Shown here: one piece after another, positions 45,861 through 53,444 of the stretch
Layout: each line of letters starts with the position of its first letter
Numbering within the stretch: the stretch's first letter is position 1
Source of the DNA: Natrinema gelatinilyticum
Lineage (GTDB): Archaea; Halobacteriota; Halobacteria; Halobacteriales; Natrialbaceae
Length of the DNA stretch: 64,000 nt
Reading direction: 5' to 3'
Assembly (NCBI RefSeq): GCF_024266705.1
Contig: NZ_CP100757.1
Location: forward strand, 744,001 to 808,000
Made by a program: the position numbers and the translations under genes
Notes under the pieces: model-generated
Database searches by the model: none
Seen by the model: only the letters and a program-made list of their open reading frames with translations
Told to the model about the DNA's origin: nothing

Positions 45861-46821
45861 AACCGTTCGTTCACCCCCATATTGTTGTCACATGTCTGTA
45901 TGGCCGTCATCGAATATCGGTACTTCCCAACCGGTATGAGAACTGGAGCTAAAGCGTGGGTCTGATGGAGAAGATGTCCGGTTGAGTGAACGTGTTCAGT
46001 ATCCCTCATCGAGACGGTGTTCTTGCGGACTCGAGCGTGAAAGAGCTAGCCGAAGACATCATCTGTCAGCTTCCCTTGCCGGGGATAGAGGACTCGAGTG
46101 GTCTGTGCACTGTTTGAACACGTTGTCGCCGAACCTGGGCTCGATGATATGAGGGGCATAGCTTGCAAACCTGGGTCGTTCAAAGGGTACGCCAATCACT
46201 CCGCCCCTCGAACCCAGTGAGATTTGGGCTGTCGTCATTCTCGCAGCAGTCAACCAGACTTCCATATAAGAGACGTGTAACGACAACGCTGCCTGTGATG
46301 ATGCTGTCGTGGACTGGCTCCATACTCTCAACCATTCTGTCAAGCACGGGTTGTGACGACGATACAAGATTCAGTTGTCCGCTTTGTGTTCGTCTTGCTT
46401 TGAGTCTTGTTGGAGAACCTCTAGTTCGTGCTGCGATGGACTGTCGTCGCCCGCCCACGGCGGGGCGGGCGCGATCTCCCTGATGAATTCACGTTCAATG
46501 CCTTCTTTGACCGGATCAGATACGTACTGGAGGAAACGATAGAGCGGGCTAGGGAGATCGAGATGAATGGCGTCGGTGTGCCAGAAGCGTACGCATCGGC
46601 CGCGGGCTGAGCCAGCCCACAGCCTTGAGCCAAGCATCTGATGAGCGATAGCATTTATCTGGAACGCCGTCGCTCCGTCTTCTCGCTTCGGTTCTCTTCT
46701 GCTGTCGGCTCTATTTCGGCCGTGATCAGTTACCACATTGAGATTCACTCCAATCGTCTTGACTCAGCACCACTCACAAAGGAACACTCGGAGAGTACCG
46801 AATATTGTAATTAAGCGTGGA
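45861..46821. other. Spacer between parA promoter and iteron array
   Basis: About 960 bp. The only long frame is the unrecognised one at 46371-46748 (listed separately). Overlapping short frames near 46060-46460 on the minus strand look like debris. No iterons were seen here by eye. Confidence 0.35.
46371..46748 (-). CDS. Unrecognised open frame, possible decayed transposase
   Basis: 125 codons with a protein-like central part, FQINAIAHQMLGSRLWAGSARG then LDLPSPLYRFLQYVSDP, and an Ala/Pro segment EIAPAPPWAGDD. It stops at KADN, and neighbouring frames continue with similar texture for 200 bp. I suspect a relic of a larger gene, perhaps a transposase, but I know no family. No Shine-Dalgarno or TATA is obvious. 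Confidence 0.28.
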   Translation of the reverse strand: MNLNVVTDHGRNRADSRREPKREDGATAFQINAIAHQMLGSRLWAGSARGRCVRFWHTDAIHLDLPSPLYRFLQYVSDPVKEGIEREFIREIAPAPPWAGDDSPSQHELEVLQQDSKQDEHKADN

Positions 46822-48115
46822 GGCTAGTCACCTATCCTAATTGGTTAATCCAAATGGGTGTCCCAACTGGTTATGCTTCCTGTTAGGGCTGTCGTGGAAG
46901 TTCCTTCTGACTGATGTGGTTCGAGCTCGTCGTTAGTTGATTGAATCCCGATACGATAGGTCTATTCGATGCACTGATTCGATCACTATGGCGTGCTGGT
47001 CAGAACCCTCTCGACCGGCGTGTCCGAATACATTTCCAATTTTCTCGATATCGACGGCCTATTCGACAGGCCTAACCGGTAAATACACACGAGTAGCAAA
47101 GCTGGTTAGCATAACTGATTATCCGTCCAGATCGTTCTCATGACCCGATATTGGTTAGAAGTTGACCTACTCGAGTAACCTATCTAGAAAGCCTAACCGG
47201 ATATCTATTCTGACAAAGTCTTCCGGCTATTGTTCTCGATTAGCCTGCCTATCTTTGTCACGTTGGTGCGTTTCAAACTGCATCCTTCCTAACGAGGACA
47301 ATCTGTTAGCCTATTCGATTAGTCTATTCGATTAGTCTATCGGATTAACTATACTGACGATCCTTTTTGATTTGTCTATACGGTCGGTTCAAGCGCATCA
47401 AAGGCCGATTGAGTTCCCTGAGATTGTTTGTGAAATAGTCTATTCGAATGGCCTAACGAGAAGGCCTAACCCATTAGAACGGCTTCTATTCGTAATAGCA
47501 CCGATCCAGGTAATCTGCTCATCCGGCCTATCCGGATATTCTTCCCTGAAAGAATGTCTACTCAGGTAGTCTTTCTGGTTGGGCTAATTGAATGGCCTAA
47601 TTATATCGTCTAACTGAATTACCTCCGTCAGACTTCCTCACCGAATGCGTCGACTGCAGCAACCGATCCGTGATCACCCCTCCTGTTGGAGCTCGCCAGT
47701 TCCGTTTCGAGTCGACAATCATTATCGATTAGCCTAACTGAATTGTCTAACTGGATCGTCTAACTGAATTGATTAACTGAATATGTTTTACATCGTTCGT
47801 GCGTTGAGTCGTTGCCCTCGATCGATGTCATTTACCCCACTTCTTTAAAGCCTAATTGATGAGTATAACTGATTAGAATGTATAGTTAGTTATTCGAATT
47901 AGTTCGACCGGACGTTTGTCAGAAGCCCCTGAGTCCATTCTGGAACGTGGATCGTCCGATTCTGGAATAACCTATTGGATAGCCTAACCGATTAGACGAA
48001 TCAGAATGCCTGATCAGCGGGGCTTCCTGATTCGACGGACGAGCAGAGAACGGTCGACGAACTGCTATGGAAGTTAGGCTATTCGATTAGGCTACCTAAT
48101 CGCCCTATCCGGACA
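46822..48115. repeat. Large locus of degenerate 13-bp iterons (putative plasmid centromere)
   Basis: An AT-rich, gene-free stretch contains many copies of a degenerate 13-mer, consensus about G-Y-C-T-A-W-Y-Y-G-R-A-T-T. The copies are grouped in clusters that keep exact 13-bp phase. Examples are 46822-46873 (4), 47057-47082 (2), 47164-47215 (4), 47309-47360 (4), 47437-47475 (3), 47556-47620 (5), 47732-47783 (4), 47850-47901 (4), 47969-48020 (4) and 48077-48115 (3). The best tandem reads GCCTAACTGAATT, GTCTAACTGGATC, GTCTAACTGAATT, GATTAACTGAATA. All clear copies share one orientation. Iterons also occur in the parA promoter. This suggests a partition site bound by the ParA partner. A replication origin is the alternative. 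Confidence 0.72.
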
Positions 48116-48177
48116 ACTGATTGTTTTTCTCTATGGGTCGAAGAATCATGTGACACACGATCCACCGTAGCAGTCAG

Positions 48178-48504
48178 TCACGATCCGGTTTCGATCAGTT
48201 CTGCCTCGCCATACGTATCATCGACGGACGTGACACGAACGGTCGCTTCGATCGCCGGCGTATCTGCCTCGAGAAAGAGGACGAATCCGCTCTCGGTTTT
48301 ACAGACGAGCGTGCCATCGGATTTCTCGTCGACGATATCGACGGTTACGGTGTCTCCGGGTTCTGGTTTTCTACCTAGTGGCTCTCCACATCGCCAGCAG
48401 TCCGTGTCGTACTGGGCGGAACCCTCCGGAGCATTGTTCGCACCACACCGTGGCGTATCACACTTGATGAACGAATCGTGAATTCCTGGTTGATAGCGTC
48501 CCAC
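48178..48504 (-). CDS. Zinc-ribbon plus TRAM-domain protein
   Basis: A 108-residue protein. The first half has two Cys pairs, CDTPRC and CWRCGEPLG, forming a probable zinc ribbon. The second half is a TRAM-type beta-barrel (PGDTVTVDIVDEKSDGTLVCK, then ATVRVTSVDDTYGEAELIE). TRAM domains bind RNA or nucleic acid. Haloarchaea have many small TRAM proteins, but the N-terminal ribbon fusion is less common. The gene lies directly beside the iteron locus. Confidence 0.82.
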   Translation of the reverse strand: MGRYQPGIHDSFIKCDTPRCGANNAPEGSAQYDTDCWRCGEPLGRKPEPGDTVTVDIVDEKSDGTLVCKTESGFVLFLEADTPAIEATVRVTSVDDTYGEAELIETGS

Positions 48505-48764
48505 ATCGGTTCGAGGCTTCAGTCTCGTAAAAACGTGGCGTTCAGTTCGCGGACCCCTACCGCCTCACGGCTTTCGACCGGTCTAATGACAGACGCGGTC
48601 GGCGCTCGCCGATCGTGACCAAACACGTCTGACACGTTTGACCCTCGGCTGTAGTACGGAAATCGAGCGTCGACGTCGGCCCATTGCCAGTTGGCTTTAC
48701 GTTCGTAGACCGCTCTAACGGCGGACAGGTATCGCTGGAAACATCGGGGTGTGGAACGGCCTTC

Positions 48765-49043
48765 CTAGTCGAGATCGACGTACTGGTTCTCCCACTCACG
48801 CCGGGCTTCGAGTTCTCGCGTGCCGCGACGAGTGACCGAATAGACGTTGGTCCGGCGATCCTTTTCGCCTTTTTCTACGAGTCCCTTATCGACGAGCGTA
48901 TCCAGGTTCGGATAGAGCCGCCCGTGGTGGATTTCCTTCTCGTAGTAGCGCTCGAGTTCTTCTTTAATCGCGAGCCCATGCGGTTCATCCTGTCCTGCGA
49001 TCACGTACAGCAAATCACGCTGGAATCCCGTGAGATCGTACAT
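48765..49043 (-). CDS. PadR-family winged-helix regulator
   Basis: 92 residues from the ATG at 49041-49043. The domain is compact: MYDLTGFQRDLLYVIAGQDE, then GLAIKEELERYYEKEIHHGR and LYPNLDTLVDKGLVEKGEKD, with the wing RRTNVYSVTRRGTRELEAR. It resembles the RosR/PadR-like regulators of haloarchaea. The longer frame upstream is excluded because it reads through the end of the PIN relic. Target genes are unknown. Confidence 0.88.
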   Translation of the reverse strand: MYDLTGFQRDLLYVIAGQDEPHGLAIKEELERYYEKEIHHGRLYPNLDTLVDKGLVEKGEKDRRTNVYSVTRRGTRELEARREWENQYVDLD

Positions 49044-49129
49044 ACTTCGATCCTTGGGACCAACGTATAAAATTCCGTCTATGTCTCGTGACGCAACAAC
49101 CGGTCTCGAGTCGGAACGACGTCGCGCAA

Positions 49130-49492
49130 TCGCCACGTCTGTCAGCAGTCGACCGTCATTCGACCGTCATGTGCGTCGGCGAGGGCGAACGCCTATGCTT
49201 CGCCAGGACCGAGATGGTCACTGACAACTGCCTCTCTGTTTGCAACTGTGGCCGAAATCGTCGCGATTGGAATCTCGTCGTCGAGTGTATCGAATGCTGA
49301 CTGGAGATATGGATGGTCATCAACGCCGCTTTCGAGTTCCTCGTGAACGACTGGAACCGTGCAGATTCCAGAGAGTCCTGCAACCACCCTCAACTGGTCG
49401 ATGTAAGCGAAATTCGAGAGGACAGTCGGTTCAGGACGCTTGGGTTCGTCGAGATATCGCCAGTCGTCACTGCGAGCGCGATGTCTCGTCAT
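49130..49492 (-). pseudogene. Inactivated PIN-like (DUF3368) toxin
   Basis: Readable from the ATG at 49490-49492, with a degenerate start (RYLDEPKRPEPTVLSNFAYI) in which the conserved first Asp is lost. The body is good: IDQLRVVAGLSGICTVPVVHEELESGVDDHPYL (in part), then GDEIP-like DDEIPIATISATVANRE. At GPGEA a TAG replaces Gln. AFALADAHDGR follows, and then an 11-bp tandem duplication (TCGACCGTCAT twice, 49149-49170) shifts the frame before LLTD. The antitoxin-type gene overlaps its start. Confidence 0.7.
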
Positions 49493-49835
49493 CTGCAGAC
49501 GCATCATCGAATTCGAGTTCCGTTGCAGCCTCCGCCTCGTAGGCGGCATCTTCCTCATCTGCGAGCCCAAGCCGGAGTTCGACGTCGTGCTCACGGAGGA
49601 TATCGCGCATCGTCCAGCGGTCGACATCAGCGAGTCGTGCAGCATCGCCGAGCGTGATCCGCTCGCGTTCGTAAAGGGCGACTGCAGCTGCAATACGCTC
49701 GTTTTCGTGGTCCTCGAAATACTCGCGCACGAACTCACGTAACGCATCGCTCTTGCCACCAAACACACCAGCCTCAACAGCACCCTCGATGAGGAGATTG
49801 AGATCGTCTGGATACGACCCGGTGATTCGTGCCAT
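49467..49835 (-). CDS. UPF0175-like antitoxin
   Basis: A 122-residue protein. The first half resembles the UPF0175 fold (MARITGSYPDDLNLLIEGAV, then GGKSDALREFVREYFEDHEN). The middle is a helix-turn-helix (ALYERERITLGDAARLADVD, RWTMRDILREHDVEL), and the acidic tail is disordered. It is intact, while its PIN-like partner, which overlaps its end by 26 nt, is broken. It may now act as an orphan regulator. Confidence 0.8.
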   Translation of the reverse strand: MARITGSYPDDLNLLIEGAVEAGVFGGKSDALREFVREYFEDHENERIAAAVALYERERITLGDAARLADVDRWTMRDILREHDVELRLGLADEEDAAYEAEAATELEFDDASADDETSRSQ

Positions 49836-50268
49836 TGTTCTACTCCAGACTGCGACTTCATACTATTTATGAACTACGTCAGAATACCATATGCATTGAG
49901 ACGGCCGGTCTCAACTACTGGTAGGAACACCGTGATAAACCGAATAAGACGATATCAATGCTGGCTTCCTCCAAACACACAGTTTCGGAGGATTGGTCAA
50001 TTTTCGGTTGGACCCACATCGATTCGTAGTGGATTTCGTCAGTCAAGACCAGATTTCAAACCTTCAAGGGCGTATCTATCGAATGGATGTGAGAAATTGA
50101 AATGACTCTGACACTGCTGAACAGTGTTGCCACTCTCGAGCAGCGATCTCAGTGCGGTTCCAGTCGGTTAGTCGGGCGGGATTGATGCCGAGACCATAAA
50201 GGGAAGATTACAGAAAATCAAGGAAAAAGCCCACGACTTCACAGTGGGTGACAAACCATTTGGACGTG
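49836..50268. other. Intergenic with decayed hairpin
   Basis: No supported gene. Near the right edge CCCAC and GTGGG (50231-50247) flank GACTTCACA. This resembles the end hairpins of IS200/IS605 elements and may be an older, eroded end. Confidence 0.35.
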
Positions 50269-50606
50269 GTGACATCCTCCTCGCCGTTTACGGCGAGGCT
50301 TCCCGCCGCACCGCAAGCGGCTGGTGTGGGAACCTCGGGTTTGCACACCGACGAGTGCAGGGAGTACCACGCCCCCGTTATCCCTATCCAGTGGGGATTC
50401 GGGATTATCTCGTTATTTTCTGTCGGTATCCGACTCGTCCATTCGGCGGGATACCGTCGATGGGTACGGTCGGAATCCCAAATTTGTCCGATTGTCCCGG
50501 CATGGGAGCGGGCGTGCCGCCTCGGGTAGTGTGCGAGACGGTCCCCACCGATATAAAGACGGGGTGTGTCGGATTTACGCCCGCCCTGAAGGGCGGGATT
50601 CTCTCC
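50269..50606. mobile_element. PATE/MITE-like element A (IS200/IS605-derived)
   Basis: It starts GTGACATCCTCC followed by a perfect 8-bp hairpin (CCTCGCCG TTTA CGGCGAGG, 50279-50298) and GCTTCCC. It ends with CCCGCCC TGAA GGGCGGG (50580-50597) and ATTCTCTCC. The same start-hairpin-GCTTCCC order recurs in the element at 54262. No transposase frame is present inside. Palindrome-associated elements of this type are known in haloarchaea and are thought to be moved by IS200/IS605 transposases. Confidence 0.55.
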
Positions 50607-50704
50607 TTGCACAAGATAGGAATGTCTAACGCATGCCCGCGTCTTTACAGTAGTTGCCGAAGTGCCTGAGAGATGGATTTCTCCGGTCGCAACATACAAC
50701 GAGT

Positions 50705-51817
50705 ATGGTCGCTACTGCCGAGGCACGGCAGGTCTGCCGTGCCGCAGGATCGCTTCTCTATCCGTCCATGGACTTCGGAGTGAAGGCCAATGGCACCTAT
50801 ACGAGTGAGGACTTCGCCAGAGTCCTCACTCGGAGTGCCTTCGAACGAGAGTTCACCAACACCAGTGCCAGACACCTCCAAATTGCCAGAGGTGACGACC
50901 TCGACCTCGAAGACCGGAGTCCGTTAGCGAAATCGTTCCTGTACAATCTCGGTCGGATGAACGCGGACGCCATCGACGCTCAGTTCGATGGCGTCCGCGA
51001 CCAGGTCATCACGCAGACACGCAAAGCTCGTCGCTTTCCGAACACCGCAGAGGTTGCATTAGACCTCCACGAGTGGCTCTACTACGGTTCGAAGCAGACA
51101 CCGATGGTGTCACGAATCAATCCTGACCGAGGGACCGATCTCGCCTACGTCTTCGTGACACTGTGCATTGTGTCACCGGCAGCGCGGTTCACGCTAGCGT
51201 CTGAACACGTTCCTCGGACCAACACAGCGTCCCTGATCGAAGCGATCCGCGAGGTGATCGAGACGGCCCGACGTACCGTCTCGATCGCCCGCATCTACTG
51301 TGATCGTGGCCTCTATCGGGTTGAATTAGTCGATGAGCTCGTCGATCTCGGTGTGGAGTTCGTCATGCGCGCACCCAAAACGCCAGGGATCAAGCGCGTT
51401 CTTGCCGAGCACGATGAAAGGAGATTTGTCACCGCCTACGAGTTGGTCAGAAAGCGGTCACCCACGATGCGTGTTCCAGTGACGCTTGTCGTCGTCCCGC
51501 ACCACTCGCGGGACGACGACTCGCTGTGTCTGATCACGAACCGGGCACGGACAGTGGATGAAGCGGTGCCGCTCGGGCAAGCGTATCGACGTCGCTGGGG
51601 GATAGAGACCTCATATAGGAAGATCGGTGAGTTTCTGCCTCGGACCACGTCACCGGTGTTTGCGGTGCGGTTGTTCTACTTTCTGTTTGCTGTGACGCTG
51701 TACAATCTCTGGATCGTGGTGTGTCTGCTGCTTTCAGAGCAGCGGTGGACGAAAACGCAGCCAGCAGTCTCAACGGCGACGTTTCGGTTCTTCCTTGGGC
51801 CAGTGACGTATGGATAA
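50705..51817 (+). CDS. DDE transposase of an IS4/ISH3-like element
   Basis: 370 residues from the ATG at 50705; a further ATG at 50768 is possible. The catalytic-type blocks are ARIYCDRGLYRVELVDELVD (Asp), VEFVMRAPKTPGIKRVL and YRRRWGIETSYRKIGEFLPR (Glu, in a Y-R-E-K-like helix). A hydrophobic C-terminus (FYFLFAVTLYNLWIVVCLL) is common in IS4-like transposases. I assign it to that group only loosely. Terminal inverted repeats could not be found by eye. It appears intact. Confidence 0.75.
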   Translation: MVATAEARQVCRAAGSLLYPSMDFGVKANGTYTSEDFARVLTRSAFEREFTNTSARHLQIARGDDLDLEDRSPLAKSFLYNLGRMNADAIDAQFDGVRDQVITQTRKARRFPNTAEVALDLHEWLYYGSKQTPMVSRINPDRGTDLAYVFVTLCIVSPAARFTLASEHVPRTNTASLIEAIREVIETARRTVSIARIYCDRGLYRVELVDELVDLGVEFVMRAPKTPGIKRVLAEHDERRFVTAYELVRKRSPTMRVPVTLVVVPHHSRDDDSLCLITNRARTVDEAVPLGQAYRRRWGIETSYRKIGEFLPRTTSPVFAVRLFYFLFAVTLYNLWIVVCLLLSEQRWTKTQPAVSTATFRFFLGPVTYG

Positions 51818-51834
51818 TCCTCGTCGGGGCGGCA

Positions 51835-51856
51835 GACCCGGGCTGGTGCCCGGGTC
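51835..51856 (+). terminator. 9-bp GC hairpin after transposase
   Basis: GACCCGGGC and GCCCGGGTC pair around TGGT, 18 nt after the transposase stop. It is a likely transcription end or an IS end structure. Confidence 0.5.
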
Positions 51857-52109
51857 AGCGCGCTCCTCCGTACTGGTAAGTCTCACTACCGGCGTGAATT
51901 CCTCCTCCCGTCCGCCGCTGCCTACTCAAATTTCCGCTCGAACAACCGACTCAAGCTGTATTTGCGCGCCCCCATCTTACTTCAACGAGCGCTCTGCTGT
52001 CCGAATCGGCAACTACTGTTTAGGCGCGGGTCGAGTGGGAAGCCCGGGGCGACAACCGCCGTCAATAGCCGGGCCGGATATCCTACGCCGGTACGTTTAA
52101 GCGGCTGTC

Positions 52110-52352
52110 TGTCCTGTTTCAGTGTGCTACTCCGGTGGAGAGAGTCATACCAGAGAACACACGTATGCCGATGACTCGGCCGGAGACGGGGCCTGAGTGA
52201 CCGGGCCACAGCCCTACCGAGGGAGGTAAACCGAGAGGTTCCCCCAGTATGCTGCTGGTTCCCTTGGAAGTGCGGGTTGAAACCTCGAAAGCCACGCTCG
52301 GCTGATATCCCATGGTGGGATGCCACGCCCTAAAGGGCGTGGAGGAGGTCAC
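52110..52352 (+). mobile_element. Decayed IS1341/IS605-type end
   Basis: The stretch reads in part like the 3' end of haloarchaeal tnpB elements (a TPVERVIPENTRMPM..PETGPE reading resembles the variable TnpB tail TPVETALP..). It runs into ATGCC, a perfect 8-bp hairpin (CCACGCCC TAAA GGGCGTGG, 52323-52342) and AGGAGG. The hairpin and its flank match the one at 57418-57445 near tnpB. I read this as a relic end. Confidence 0.42.
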
Positions 52353-52375
52353 TCCCGTAGTCACTCACAATAAAG

Positions 52376-53245
52376 ATGTACGAGGATATTCTGCTCCCGT
52401 TCGATGGAAGCGATGGGGCTGCGGAAACACTGCATCACGCCGCCGAGATTGCCCACTGGGACGATGCCACTATACACGTCCTCTTTGTAGCGGATACGAC
52501 ACGTGATAGCGTAACTGTCGTCGAAACCCAGGTCGTCGACGCACTCGTCCAGGAAGGCGAGGATATCGTCGAGGAGGCAGAGAAGACATTGCGCACACTC
52601 GGGGGAAACTACGATTCCGATGTCGTCCAGGGGAATCCAGCACCGACAATCGTCGAGTACGCCGAGCGATACGATCACGACCTGATTGTGATGCCAACAC
52701 ACGGTCGGAAGGGAGTGTCACGATACCTCGTCGGAAGCGTCACCGAGAAAGTCATCCGTCTGGCTTCCGTCCCCGTCCTTACCGTACGAATGCAACCCGA
52801 CGAGCAACTGGCGTTCCCCTACGAGAACATCCTCATCCCGACTGACGGGAGTGCCAATGCGACCCACGCTGCCGAGCATGGTCTCTCCCTTGCAGCGTCT
52901 TGCAATGCGACCGTCCACGCACTATCTGTCGTGGACGATACTTCGCTCGGTCTGAATGTCCGCTCGAACATCTCGGGACGAGAACGCAAGCAGACTGCGA
53001 CCGATGCTGTTGACGACCTCGTGTCAGAGGCGGAGACACACGGCGTCACGAACATCGTCCGCCACACCGAACACGGGACACCGATCGAAGTCATACTCGA
53101 AACGATCGAATCGAGTGATATCGATGCTGTCGTGATGGGCACCACGGGAAGACGTGGAACTGATCGAATCTTGCTCGGGAGCATCGCCGAAAAGACAGTC
53201 CGCTTGGCGACCGTACCCGTCATCACGGTTCAACACGGAGAGTAG
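52376..53245 (+). CDS. Tandem universal stress protein (two UspA domains)
   Basis: 289 residues. Domain 1 starts YEDILLPFDGSDGAAETLHH and ends MPTHGRKGVSRYLVGSVTEK. Domain 2 starts YENILIPTDGSANATHAAEH and ends MGTTGRRGTDRILLGSIAEK. Both carry the G-x2-G-x9-G-S nucleotide loop, so each can probably bind ATP. It starts 33 nt after the decayed IS-end hairpin and is followed by another IS-type hairpin at 53311. Confidence 0.92.
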   Translation: MYEDILLPFDGSDGAAETLHHAAEIAHWDDATIHVLFVADTTRDSVTVVETQVVDALVQEGEDIVEEAEKTLRTLGGNYDSDVVQGNPAPTIVEYAERYDHDLIVMPTHGRKGVSRYLVGSVTEKVIRLASVPVLTVRMQPDEQLAFPYENILIPTDGSANATHAAEHGLSLAASCNATVHALSVVDDTSLGLNVRSNISGRERKQTATDAVDDLVSEAETHGVTNIVRHTEHGTPIEVILETIESSDIDAVVMGTTGRRGTDRILLGSIAEKTVRLATVPVITVQHGE

Positions 53246-53310
53246 CGGCTCCGTGAGGCCTCTCGTGACTGTCGAACTTCCTTGCTTGCTTACAATCGGA
53301 CTAAGGGAAT

Positions 53311-53340
53311 GCCCCGGGGCGCGACCCCGAGGCGGTTCAC
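53311..53340 (+). mobile_element. Orphan right-end hairpin of tnpB-type element
   Basis: GCCCCGGGG CGCGA CCCCGAGGC followed by GGTTCAC. It differs at only a few positions from the tnpB right end at 58767-58795 (GCCTCGGGG CTTGA CCCCGAGGC AGTTTAC). No tnpB lies beside it. Confidence 0.45.
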
Positions 53341-53444
53341 CATCACCGAATGATCGCTCGTCGACGTGGACGCTTACATCCGGAGTCAGCGTGATCCATC
53401 CAAAAGACTATAGCAGCTTCTGAAACAAAAACAAATACTAGTAA

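Noticed and set aside
46059..46458. Two overlapping minus-strand frames near a transposase-like frame
   Set aside because: Too short and overlapping to support as genes; at most debris of a decayed element.
46822..48115. CRISPR-like repeat array
   Set aside because: Units are 13 bp, directly abutting and degenerate, with no uniform spacers and no cas genes, so it is an iteron locus.
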